Shown: in pieces, positions 25,345-32,710 of the stretch | Layout: every line of letters begins with the position of its first letter | How positions within the stretch are numbered: position 1 is the stretch's first letter | Source of the DNA: an uncultured Lysobacteraceae bacterium | Lineage (GTDB): Bacteria; Pseudomonadota; Gammaproteobacteria; Xanthomonadales; Xanthomonadaceae | Reading direction: 5' to 3' | Assembly (NCBI GenBank): GCA_937897645.1 | Contig: CALCNV010000097.1 | Location: 1 to 36,768, forward strand | Length of the DNA stretch: 36,768 nucleotides | Made by a program: the position numbers and the translations under genes | The notes under the pieces: generated by a model | What the model saw: the letters and a program-made list of their open reading frames with translations, nothing else | Databases searched by the model: none | What the model was told of the DNA's origin: nothing

Positions 25345-26194
25345 GGAACGCGTGCACGCGGCGCGCATCGGCCTTGGCCACGCGGAACTCGAAGCGTCCC
25401 AGCGTCAGTTCTTCGTCTGTATCCGGCAGGTGGCCGATGGCCGCGGTGACCAGGCCGCCGACGGTGTCGTATTCGTCATCCGGGAAATCGGCGCCGAAGC
25501 TTTCGTTGAAGTCGGCGATCGGGGTCAGCGCATCGACCACGTACTGGCCGTCGGCATGCGCCGCGATCTGGTCCGCGCCTTCTTCGGCATCGTCGTGCTC
25601 GTCGTCGATCTCGCCGACGATCTGTTCCAGCACGTCCTCGATGGTCACCAGTCCGGCCACGCCGCCGTATTCGTCCACCACGATCGCCATGTGGTTGCGC
25701 GACAGGCGGAATTCCTTCAGCAGCAGGTTGAGCTTCTTGGATTCCGGGATCAGCACCGCCGGGCGCAGCAGTTCGCGCACGTTGCCGGGGCCGTTGTCGG
25801 CGACCACGCCGCGCAGCAGGTCCTTGGCCAGCAGGATGCCGAGGATCTCGTCCTTGTTGTCGCCATGCACCGGGAAGCGCGAGTGGCCGGATTCCACCAC
25901 TTCCTTCATCAGGTCGAGGAAGCGTGAGGCGATGGGCAGGGACACCATCTGTGAGCGCGAGACCATCACGTCGCCAACCGTCAGGTCGGCCACCGCGATG
26001 GCGCCTTCCATCATGCGCAAGGTGTCGCTGCCGATCAGGCCGTCGCCCTGCGCATCGCGCAGCAGCGCGACCAGGTCGTCGCGTGAAGAGGGTTCGCCGG
26101 AGAACGCAGAACTGATGCGGTCCAGCCAGGTGCGCCGTTTTTCCGGGTGTTTCTCGGAATGTTCCGGCGCGGAGGTACTGTCGTCTTCGGACAT
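25319..26194 (-). CDS. corC: CorC/HlyC family transporter-associated CBS protein
   Basis: A 291-residue cytosolic protein of the CorC (YbeX) family, linked to Mg2+/Co2+ efflux and membrane or ribosome homeostasis. A charged N-terminus is followed by two CBS domains (VGDVMVSRSQMVSLPI and RNHMAIVVDEYGGVAGLVTIEDVLEQIVGEIDDE). A CorC_HlyC domain (DALTPIADFNESFGADFPDDEYDTVGGLV) forms the C-terminus. The ATG at 26194 matches the family start MSEDDS; upstream extension runs through a REP. It belongs to the conserved phoH-ybeY-corC order but is separated from ybeY by an extra gene and a REP. The ribosome-binding site is weak. Confidence 0.94.
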   Translation of the reverse strand: MSEDDSTSAPEHSEKHPEKRRTWLDRISSAFSGEPSSRDDLVALLRDAQGDGLIGSDTLRMMEGAIAVADLTVGDVMVSRSQMVSLPIASRFLDLMKEVVESGHSRFPVHGDNKDEILGILLAKDLLRGVVADNGPGNVRELLRPAVLIPESKKLNLLLKEFRLSRNHMAIVVDEYGGVAGLVTIEDVLEQIVGEIDDEHDDAEEGADQIAAHADGQYVVDALTPIADFNESFGADFPDDEYDTVGGLVTAAIGHLPDTDEELTLGRFEFRVAKADARRVHAFHVSVLSDN

Positions 26195-26286
26195 GTGTTT
26201 CGTAGTAAGCGGGCAGCCCGGGGGAGGGCGACGTGGGCAGTCTATCAGGCTGGCTGCGATCAGGCGTTCAATCCCTTGCGAACCCT

Positions 26287-26373
26287 GTGGGAGCGCCGTC
26301 CCGGCGCGAGCTCTTGCTTTAAAGCTTTGGGACACTCCCTGAGCAAGAGCTCGCGCCGGGACGGCGCTCCCAC
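26287..26373. repeat. REP element, GTGGGAGCGCCGTCC class, inverted pair
   Basis: A perfect 32-bp inverted repeat (26287-26318 and 26342-26373) has a head of GTGGGAGCGCCGTCCCGGCG. It is a different stem sequence from the GCGACG class. It lies 7 bp after the stop of the exported protein gene and about 90 bp before corC, so it splits this operon. A head of the same class appears at 36711. Confidence 0.9.
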
Positions 26374-26379
26374 ACTGGG

Positions 26380-26958
26380 TCAGGGGCTCTCGGGCTCCGG
26401 CTCCGGGTCTTCGGCCAGGTCCAGGCTGTAGGTACATCCCGCCAGCGTCTTGCCCGGGTGCGAGCTGACGTTGGATACATTCAACACGACTGACCGTATG
26501 AAGACCGTGCCCGTCGCTGGATCCTGTTCCTCCTCGCTGACCAGCTCCTTGCCGAACAGGGCCTTGTCCGGTGTATCGATGCCGGTTTCCAGTTCCAACT
26601 GCTTGGCTAGTGCGCGCGGATCAGGCAGGTCGAGGATGGCGATGAGGCTGTCGCCGGTGAAGGCGATGTGGTCGGTCGTATATCCGAACACGCTGATCGG
26701 CGTGTTCAACATGAATTCGGTCATGAACAGGTTGGCCTGCGGCAGCGGACGCCAGCCCAGCGCCACGGCCTGCAGCGGATCGGTCAACGCGGGGGCCAGG
26801 TAATGGAAGTCGGCGAGTGTGCGCTTGCATTCGGCCAGCGCGGCCAGGTCGATCTTCGCGGGATCCAGTTTTTCTTCAGCGACGGCAGATGCAGGCGCTT
26901 CTTGTGCGAACAGCGTGAGTGGCAGCATCAGCGCCAGTGGAAAAAGTTGACGGCGCAT
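26380..26958 (-). CDS. Exported protein of unknown function
   Basis: A 192-residue protein that I do not recognise. A signal peptide (MRRQLFPLALMLPLTLFAQEAPA) is clear, and the mature protein is acidic, with two cysteines (in LAECKRTLADFHYLAP and LAGCTYSLDLAED) that may pair, and a Pro/Glu tail. The start lies 2 bp after the ybeY stop, with AGGAG five bases upstream inside ybeY, so it is translated with ybeY. Its position between ybeY and corC is where other genera have no gene. No catalytic motif is visible. Confidence 0.8.
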   Translation of the reverse strand: MRRQLFPLALMLPLTLFAQEAPASAVAEEKLDPAKIDLAALAECKRTLADFHYLAPALTDPLQAVALGWRPLPQANLFMTEFMLNTPISVFGYTTDHIAFTGDSLIAILDLPDPRALAKQLELETGIDTPDKALFGKELVSEEEQDPATGTVFIRSVVLNVSNVSSHPGKTLAGCTYSLDLAEDPEPEPESP

Positions 26959-26960
26959 GC

Positions 26961-27452
26961 CTACTCCTCGAATGCGTAAGGGTCGTCGATACCCAGTTCG
27001 GCCAGTATCTCGCGTTCCAGTTGTTCCATGGCCTCGGCTTCGCGGTCGTCTTCGTGGTTCCAGCCCAGCAGGTGCAGCGCGCCGTGCACGGTGAGATGCG
27101 CGTAGTGGGCAGCCAGCGGCTTCTTCTGCTCCTTCGCTTCGCGCGCGACAACAGGTGCACAGATCACCAGGTCGCCCAGCAGTGGCATCTTGAAGCCCTT
27201 CGGCATCTTGACGCCTTCCGCTATTTCAGCCGGAAAACTGAGTACGTTGGTCGCGTAATCCTTGCCGCGGTAATGGCGGTTGAGCGCGCGGCCTTCCTTG
27301 GTGTCGACGATGCGCACGGCGAGATCCGCTTCGCGGATGCGGCCCTTCAGCGCGGCAGCCACCCATTTGCGGAAGCTGACCGAAGAAGGCAAGCCCACAC
27401 GCGGCAGCGCGTAGCTGACGGAGACTTCGAGGAGTACGGGGCCTTGGGTCAT
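26961..27452 (-). CDS. ybeY: Endoribonuclease/rRNA maturation factor YbeY
   Basis: A 163-residue YbeY (UPF0054) metalloprotein involved in 16S rRNA 3'-end maturation and ribosome quality control. The fold landmarks NRHYRGKDYATNVLSFP and LLGDLVIC are present. The zinc site is HGALHLLGWNH (His123, His127, His133). The residue before the last His is Asn132, where most homologues have Asp; this is unusual but not a zinc ligand. It lies in the phoH-ybeY-corC block, with the AT-richer ORF and a REP between it and phoH. Confidence 0.95.
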   Translation of the reverse strand: MTQGPVLLEVSVSYALPRVGLPSSVSFRKWVAAALKGRIREADLAVRIVDTKEGRALNRHYRGKDYATNVLSFPAEIAEGVKMPKGFKMPLLGDLVICAPVVAREAKEQKKPLAAHYAHLTVHGALHLLGWNHEDDREAEAMEQLEREILAELGIDDPYAFEE

Positions 27453-27467
27453 GGGTTGTTTGTCTTC

Positions 27468-27534
27468 GTAGAGCCGAGCTTGCTCGGCTGCTGTTGATTT
27501 TGTGCAAGGGGTAGCCGAGCAAGCTCGGCTCTAC
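27468..27534. repeat. REP element, GTAGAGCCGAGC class, inverted pair
   Basis: A perfect 22-bp inverted repeat (27468-27489 and 27513-27534) has a head of GTAGAGCCGAGCTTGCTCGG. It is the class known in Stenotrophomonas as GTAG palindromes. Its right end supplies the TAG stop codon of the neighbouring minus-strand ORF. Confidence 0.92.
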
Positions 27535-28034
27535 GGGAAGCCGAACGCCTGAACTAAGCCGCCGCCCTGATGCGGGCTCGGCTTGAATGAATTGCTAGAC
27601 AGATGCTCGGGGCACTCGGTCCGAATCAACTCAACGGGTCGGACTAGCGGATGATAAGTCGAATCGCGAACATCAGCGTAAGGAGTCACTGTGCCCACGA
27701 GATCTTGCCCGCGAGGAGCGAGGTCAAAGGAGGCACCACCAAAACCGTTGCCCCAGTCAACATGCACGTTCAGATCTTTTTCAATCCAATTTGCCTCTGC
27801 AAAGTAGTCATGGTAATCCCCGACCCACTTGACCCTCTTTTCTTTAGCTTCTGGAATGAATCCAATAGCTTTCTCCTCAGTCAAGGCAATGATCGAGGGA
27901 AGATCGATATTGATATTGCTCATTCCCTCAATCGTTGTTACTGGCGAATCTTTTACTAAGAAGCAACGCTCTCCCGCATTCGCGCCAAAAGGTGCGAGTA
28001 AAACAAGTGTCAGTCCGCGCAAATGTATGTTCAT
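27531..28034 (-). CDS. Exported protein of unknown function, AT-richer than neighbours
   Basis: A 167-residue protein that I do not recognise. It starts with a short signal peptide (MNIHLRGLTLVLLAPFGANAG), then a Cys-containing segment and a mixed beta-like region rich in Asp, Tyr and Trp. Base composition is visibly lower in GC than in phoH and ybeY on either side. Its ATG overlaps the phoH stop (ATGA), so it depends on phoH translation, and its TAG stop lies in the outer arm of a REP. This suggests an acquired or fast-evolving gene inserted into a conserved operon. The last residues (VQAFGFP) may be shaped by the REP insertion. Confidence 0.7.
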   Translation of the reverse strand: MNIHLRGLTLVLLAPFGANAGERCFLVKDSPVTTIEGMSNINIDLPSIIALTEEKAIGFIPEAKEKRVKWVGDYHDYFAEANWIEKDLNVHVDWGNGFGGASFDLAPRGQDLVGTVTPYADVRDSTYHPLVRPVELIRTECPEHLSSNSFKPSPHQGGGLVQAFGFP

Positions 28035-29026
28035 CTCTCTAAGTATGCCTGCTCCGTCTCAGCATCCTTCCCGTCCCGCGCATCGTAAGCCCGCACGATC
28101 TTCGCCACCAGCGGGTGGCGCACCACGTCGCGGCTGGTGAAGAAGGTGAAGCTGATGCCGTCGACGCCGCGCAACACTTCCAGTCCGTCCTTCAGGCCGG
28201 ACTTCACGTGCTTGGGCAGGTCGACCTGGGTCAGGTCGCCGGTGACGACCGCGGTGCTGCCGTAGCCGATGCGGGTCAGGAACATCTTCATCTGCTCGAT
28301 GGTGGTGTTCTGCGCCTCGTCCAGGATCACGAAGGCGTCGTTGAGGGTGCGCCCGCGCATGTAGGCCAGCGGCGCGATCTCGATGACGTTCTTCTCCAGC
28401 AGCTTGATCACTTTTTCAACGCCCAGCATTTCGTACAGCGCGTCATACAGCGGGCGCAGGTAGGGGTCGACTTTCTGACTCAGGTCGCCGGGCAGGAAGC
28501 CGAGCTTTTCGCCCGCCTCCACCGCAGGCCGCACCAGGATCAACCGCTGCACGCGCGATTCGTTCAGCGCTTCCACCGCGCTGGCCACGGCCAGGAAGGT
28601 CTTGCCGGTGCCGGCTGGGCCGATGCCGAAATTGATGTCATGCGTGGCGATGGCATGCAGGTAGCCGGCCTGGTTGGGTCCGCGACCGCGCACGGTGCCG
28701 CGCTTGACCTTGATGGCCACTTCCTGCGCTTCGTAACCGCCCGCCGCCACGTGCTGCACGTTGGCTTCGTTGAGGCGCAGGTGGATGGATTCGCTGTCGA
28801 AGGTTTCGTCGCCGGCTTCCGCGTAGAGCAGGCGTAGTAGTTTCTCGGCGGCCTTCACTTCAGTGGCCGGGCCCACGACCTTGAAAATGTTGCCGCGGTT
28901 GGCGATTTCCACGCCCAGCCGCAACTCGATCTGGCGCAGGTGCGCGTCGAATGGGCCGGCCAGGTTGGCCAGGCGTTCAATGTCCTCGGGTTCCAGCAGG
29001 AATTCGCGCGTGTCGTTGGTGGTCAT
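28031..29026 (-). CDS. ybeZ: PhoH-like ATPase (YbeZ)
   Basis: A 331-residue cytosolic ATPase of the PhoH family, functionally tied to YbeY in rRNA processing. A KH-like N-terminal part (residues 1-90) precedes the P-loop domain. Walker A is GPAGTGKT (136-143) and Walker B is VILDEAQN. TGDLTQVDLP and RDVVRHPLVAKIV are family signatures. The C-terminus is charged. It is downstream of miaB, with two small genes and a REP between, and upstream of ybeY. Its stop overlaps the start of the AT-richer ORF. Confidence 0.95.
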   Translation of the reverse strand: MTTNDTREFLLEPEDIERLANLAGPFDAHLRQIELRLGVEIANRGNIFKVVGPATEVKAAEKLLRLLYAEAGDETFDSESIHLRLNEANVQHVAAGGYEAQEVAIKVKRGTVRGRGPNQAGYLHAIATHDINFGIGPAGTGKTFLAVASAVEALNESRVQRLILVRPAVEAGEKLGFLPGDLSQKVDPYLRPLYDALYEMLGVEKVIKLLEKNVIEIAPLAYMRGRTLNDAFVILDEAQNTTIEQMKMFLTRIGYGSTAVVTGDLTQVDLPKHVKSGLKDGLEVLRGVDGISFTFFTSRDVVRHPLVAKIVRAYDARDGKDAETEQAYLER

Positions 29027-29035
29027 GGGATTCAG

Positions 29036-29335
29036 TCAGTGCCTGGTCTGGTCATCGGCGTCTTCGACGCGCCATTGGTGGAATACATAGCCCTCGTCGT
29101 CGATCAGGGCCTGGTCGAAATGCTCGGCTTCCGGCGCTTCGTCGCGCTCGATCTGCCGCGGTTCTTCCTGCACACCGGTCACTTGCCAGCCAGCCTCGCG
29201 CAGGAAATCACTGGCATGTCGCACCGGGTCTTCGGCCAGTCCCGGCATCTGGTAGCAGAGCACGAACGCGCCGCCGAACTCGTTGTATTCGGGTGCCTCG
29301 GGAAGCGGCTGAGCCTCAAGCACGAAGATCCACAA
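29036..29335 (-). CDS. Acidic protein of unknown function, start uncertain
   Basis: The protein is not recognised. The 99-residue frame from TTG (29335) is acidic and includes YNEFGGAFVLCYQMPGL and DDEGYVFHQWRVED. The coherent protein sequence continues upstream in frame to 29398 as IRITLIPDPTRN with no ATG, GTG or TTG; ATC at 29398 and ATT at 29392 stand where a start would be expected. No ribosome-binding site is visible at any of these. A REP begins 13 bp further upstream and may have removed the original start. It could be translated from a rare codon, or be decaying. Confidence 0.55.
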   Translation of the reverse strand: MWIFVLEAQPLPEAPEYNEFGGAFVLCYQMPGLAEDPVRHASDFLREAGWQVTGVQEEPRQIERDEAPEAEHFDQALIDDEGYVFHQWRVEDADDQTRH

Positions 29336-29410
29336 GTTGGGGGCGTTCTGGGGAATGGCAAGGTTCCGGGTTGGGTCTGGAATAAGGGTAATGCGGATCG
29401 CGCTGCACTT

Positions 29411-29478
29411 GTAGGAGCGACGTAAGTCGCGAAGGGGGTGTATCGGTGAGGCTTCATCGCGACTTACGTCGCTCCTAC
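29411..29478. repeat. REP element, GTAGGAGCGACG class, inverted pair
   Basis: Outer arms 29411-29432 and 29457-29478 match over 22 bp (GTAGGAGCGACGTAAGTCGC head). It lies between the small membrane protein stop (29494) and the start region of the acidic ORF. Confidence 0.9.
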
Positions 29479-29493
29479 AAAGTCACGCGCGCT

Positions 29494-29724
29494 TTACAGC
29501 TTTGGTTGCCCGCGTTGTTGTTTTAGACGAAGGAAAAAAACTATCGCAAGGAACAGCCAGATGGGTCCTGCGAGGGTTTCCATCCAACCCAAAAAACCGG
29601 CTGGCCATATGCCTTGGACGAAATTGTTGACTACCTTTGTTGTTCTAAGAAAGCCTAGAAGTCCGAAAAGGACAATCAAAGCCTTCAGCACGAACGGCGA
29701 CGTGATCTTTTTCTTTGGTTCCAT
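29494..29724 (-). CDS. Small membrane protein of unknown function
   Basis: A 76-residue protein with a basic start (MEPKKKITSPF), one hydrophobic segment (LKALIVLFGLLGFL), a polar loop and a second segment (AGPIWLFLAIVFFLRL), ending in a basic tail. Both termini are therefore probably cytosolic. The ATG at 29724 has GGAGA eight bases upstream. Base use is AT-richer than its surroundings. It lies 37 bp after miaB and before a REP. I do not recognise a family. Confidence 0.65.
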   Translation of the reverse strand: MEPKKKITSPFVLKALIVLFGLLGFLRTTKVVNNFVQGIWPAGFLGWMETLAGPIWLFLAIVFFLRLKQQRGQPKL

Positions 29725-29761
29725 CCGCGAATTCTCCTGGTCAATGGGCAACAACAAGCTC

Positions 29762-31180
29762 TTATGAATCACCATTGGTTCGAGTCACTATCCTGCCACG
29801 CAACGAATTTGCCATCACCTCAGTGATCTCCACGTCCACGAATCCACCAATCAGCCGCGCGTTGCCGGGGAAATTCACGTAGCGCATGTTCTCCGTGCGC
29901 CCGGTCAGCTCCGACGGGTCGCGGGTGCTGTGGCGTTCCACCAGCACGCGCTGCACGCTGCCCAGCATGGTTTGCGAGATACGCGTCGCGTTGACGTTGA
30001 TCGCCGCTTGAAGGCGGGCAAGGCGTTGCTGCTTCACCGATTCGGGCGTGTCGTCTTCCAGGTCCGCCGCAGGCGTGCCGGGACGGCGCGAGTAGACGAA
30101 GGAATACGACTGGTCGAAGCCTACGTCCTCGATCAGCTTCATGGTCTTGTCGAAGTCCGCCTCGGTTTCGCCGGGGAAACCCACGATGAAATCCGAGGAG
30201 ATGGAAATGTCCGGGCGCACCGCACGCAGCTTGCGGATCTTCTGCTTGAATTCCAGCGTGGTGTAGCCGCGCTTCATCGCCGCCAGGATGCGGTCGCTGC
30301 CGGCCTGCACCGGCAGGTGCAGGTAGTTGGCGAGTTGCGGGATGTCGCGGTAGGCCTCGATCAGCGAATCGGAAAATTCCAGCGGATGCGAGGTGGTGAA
30401 TCGGATGCGGTCGATGCCGTCGATCTCGGCCATGGTGCGGATCAACAGGCCAAGGTCCGCGAATTCACCGTCACCATAGGGGCCACGATAAGCGTTGACG
30501 TTCTGCCCCAGCAGGTTGATCTCGCGCACGCCCTGCGAGCCGAGCTGCGCGATTTCCACCAGCACGTCCTCGAACGGCCGGCTGACTTCCTCGCCACGCG
30601 TGTACGGCACCACGCAGAAGCTGCAGTACTTGCTGCAGCCTTCCATGATCGACACGAACGCGGTAGGGCCATCGGCGCGCGGTTCGGGCAGGCGGTCGAA
30701 CTTCTCGATCTCGGGGAAGCTGATGTCGACCTGTGGCACGCCGGATTCGCGCCGTGCGCGGATCAGTTCCGGCAACCGGTGCAGGGTCTGCGGGCCGAAT
30801 ACCACGTCCACGTAGGGCGCGCGCTTGACGATGGCATTGCCTTCCTGCGATGCCACGCATCCGCCCACGCCGATCAGCACCGGCTTGCCGTCCTTCTTCA
30901 GCGACTTCCAGCGACCGAGCTGGCTGAAGACCTTTTCCTGCGCTTTCTCGCGGATGGAGCAGGTGTTGATGAGGATGACGTCGGCTTCGTCCGGGTTGTC
31001 GGTCAGCTCAAGTCCGTCGGAGTCGGCGAGGACGTCGGCCATCTTGGACGAGTCGTACTCGTTCATCTGGCACCCGTGGGTCTTGATGTAGAGCTTGCCG
31101 CGGGCCGGCTTGCCTGCCGGAAGCGCGTGCAAGGCGGCATCGTCCGCGGTGGACGGCGAGGGGGTGGCGATCCCGGGCAT
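29762..31180 (-). CDS. miaB: tRNA-2-methylthio-N6-dimethylallyladenosine synthase MiaB
   Basis: A 472-residue radical-SAM methylthiotransferase that adds the 2-methylthio group to i6A37 of tRNAs. The N-terminal cluster cysteines are Cys37 (THGCQMNEYDS), Cys74 (INTCSIREKA) and Cys108 (GGCVASQEG). The radical-SAM motif is C182-SKY-C186-SF-C189. A TRAM domain closes the protein (RTENMRYVNFPG, then GGFVDVEITEV). A variable Ala/Pro-rich stretch of about 27 residues precedes the domain, so the true start could be a little later, and the ribosome-binding site is weak. It heads the miaB-phoH-ybeY-corC block. Confidence 0.95.
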   Translation of the reverse strand: MPGIATPSPSTADDAALHALPAGKPARGKLYIKTHGCQMNEYDSSKMADVLADSDGLELTDNPDEADVILINTCSIREKAQEKVFSQLGRWKSLKKDGKPVLIGVGGCVASQEGNAIVKRAPYVDVVFGPQTLHRLPELIRARRESGVPQVDISFPEIEKFDRLPEPRADGPTAFVSIMEGCSKYCSFCVVPYTRGEEVSRPFEDVLVEIAQLGSQGVREINLLGQNVNAYRGPYGDGEFADLGLLIRTMAEIDGIDRIRFTTSHPLEFSDSLIEAYRDIPQLANYLHLPVQAGSDRILAAMKRGYTTLEFKQKIRKLRAVRPDISISSDFIVGFPGETEADFDKTMKLIEDVGFDQSYSFVYSRRPGTPAADLEDDTPESVKQQRLARLQAAINVNATRISQTMLGSVQRVLVERHSTRDPSELTGRTENMRYVNFPGNARLIGGFVDVEITEVMANSLRGRIVTRTNGDS

Positions 31181-31288
31181 GGTGGGTAATCCAGGCGGGT
31201 TGGCGAAAGGGCGGACAGTTTAGCGGCTGCCGATCGTCGGGACGTTCTTCATGGCGGGTCAAAAGGAAAGCAGGGCGTTTTGGCGCGG

Positions 31289-31359
31289 ATCAGAGCGGAA
31301 AGAGGCGAATGAAGCCAAGCCTCAGTGGCTGTGCTCTATCCGCTCCTTTCCGCTCTGAT
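31289..31359. repeat. Inverted repeat in the miaB-SLT gap
   Basis: ATCAGAGCGGAAAG (31289-31302) and its exact complement (31346-31359) form a 14-bp stem around 43 bp. A nested AGCCA/TGGCT stem lies at 31313-31330. It does not match the REP heads. The 386-bp gap (31181-31566) between divergent miaB and the SLT gene also contains a C/G-rich palindromic stretch near 31401-31440. No ORF with support was seen in the gap. Confidence 0.6.
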
Positions 31360-31566
31360 TCGTGTCCGAAAAGCTTTTCCTGGCGTCTGGGCCAGCCCAC
31401 GCGGGCAGGCCCGGCGGCCGGAAAACGGCGTGCCCGGCGTTCTAGAAGGAAACCCGGCCAAGTTGGCCCTGCGCAATGAGAAGTGGGTCACCCTCCGCTT
31501 CTTGAGGAAATCCTTTTGTCGGACAAGGACTTGGCAACTGCCCTTGAAGTTGGGACACTCCTGAGG

Positions 31567-32538
31567 ATGAAGGGGGCTTCTATCCAACTGCATGCGCTGT
31601 CGTTGCTGGCCGCGCTGATCGCGTCGACCGCATTCCCGGCCGCTGCAGGCACGCTGTACAAGTGCGTTGGCGCCGACGGCGTGCCCAACTACGTCAGCAA
31701 ACGCGTCGGCGGGTCCACCTGTGAAGTGGTCAGTCGCTACACCCCGGATACCCGTTCCAGCCGCTCGTCGGTTTCGCGCCCCTCGGACAGCGGCAGCATT
31801 TCCACTCCTGCCACGCCCACGACCACGCTGGGTGCCGGCTCGGCCGGTGCGTTGGACACGTCGCCCGAATCGGTCTCGGCCAGCGCCATCGTCCCGGCCA
31901 AGGTCCTTGTTGCGCCTTCCGCCGCGCCCAAGCCGGCACGCACGGGCGATACGCGCCGCGTGGTCAGCGGACAGGTGTACTCCTACGTCAAGGACGGCGT
32001 GCGCCACTACACCAGTGCGCGCCCCAAGGGCGCCGGTAGCGTGGCCAGCGTGCGTACCATCAAGTACAGCTTCATCGAAACCTGCTTCGCCTGCGGGGCG
32101 GCCCCTGGCGTCAACTTCGGCACGCTGCGCCTGAATACGGCGTCCTACCAGGCTGAAATAGCCGCCGCCTCGCGCGAATTCGGGGTGGATGAAGCCATCG
32201 TCCGCGCCATCATCCATGCCGAGTCCTCGTTCAACCCGATGGCGCTGTCGCACGCGGGCGCACAGGGTCTGATGCAGCTGATGCCGCCCACGGCGCGGCG
32301 CTTCGGGGTCAGCAATTCCTACGATCCCAGCCAGAACATCCGTGGCGGCGTGAAATACCTCGCTTGGTTGCTCAAGCGCTTCGACGGCAACCTGCGCCTG
32401 GCTGCCGCTGGCTACAACGCAGGCGAGGGCGCCGTGGATCGCCATGGCGGCGTGCCGCCGTACAAGGAAACCCAGCGCTACGTGGAACGCGTGGGCGTGC
32501 TGGCCGACCGATACCGCGGCGCGGTGGGCGCGCGCTGA
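31567..32538 (+). CDS. SLT-domain lytic transglycosylase with DUF4124-like repeats
   Basis: A 323-residue exported murein lytic transglycosylase, cleaving peptidoglycan glycan strands. A signal peptide (MKGASIQLHALSLLAALIASTAFPAAA) is followed by a DUF4124-like unit (GTLYKCVGADGVPNYVSKR). A Ser/Thr/Pro-rich linker and a second related unit (GQVYSYVKDGVRHYTSARPKGAG) come next. A CFAC pair (173-176) precedes the SLT domain. The catalytic Glu219 is in HAESSFNP, with GLMQLMPPTA and AAAGYNAGEGAV as family motifs. The ATG at 31567 gives the signal peptide but its SD (GAGG) is unusually close. It precedes the petABC promoter. Confidence 0.9.
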   Translation: MKGASIQLHALSLLAALIASTAFPAAAGTLYKCVGADGVPNYVSKRVGGSTCEVVSRYTPDTRSSRSSVSRPSDSGSISTPATPTTTLGAGSAGALDTSPESVSASAIVPAKVLVAPSAAPKPARTGDTRRVVSGQVYSYVKDGVRHYTSARPKGAGSVASVRTIKYSFIETCFACGAAPGVNFGTLRLNTASYQAEIAAASREFGVDEAIVRAIIHAESSFNPMALSHAGAQGLMQLMPPTARRFGVSNSYDPSQNIRGGVKYLAWLLKRFDGNLRLAAAGYNAGEGAVDRHGGVPPYKETQRYVERVGVLADRYRGAVGAR

Positions 32539-32597
32539 TCCTGTCTGCGCTGTAGCGGCCTGAATTCACGTGCAAGCTATTGATTTGTCGGCCAACG

Positions 32598-32627
32598 TTG
32601 TCGACGGATTCATGCTTCCGTTACACT
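32598..32627 (+). promoter_or_regulatory. Probable sigma70 promoter of petABC
   Basis: TTGTCG (32598-32603) and TACACT (32622-32627) are separated by 18 bp, each matching consensus at four of six positions. The petA ATG is 83 bp further on, leaving a leader of about 75 bases. Confidence 0.5.
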
Positions 32628-32710
32628 TTGCCGTCTTTTGTGGCCCGCGCCGGTGTTTTGGTGCGGGCGTTGGCAGCCTTTAGCTACCTGAACGTTTTGC
32701 GGAGTGCCGG

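Noticed and set aside
8405..29478. Recurring short palindromes as a possible CRISPR array
   Set aside because: Copies are kilobases apart, at gene ends, in inverted pairs with no regular spacers; they fit REP elements.
31336..32445. 369-codon minus-strand open frame
   Set aside because: It is antisense to the SLT transglycosylase and runs into the intergenic inverted repeat; no motif support.
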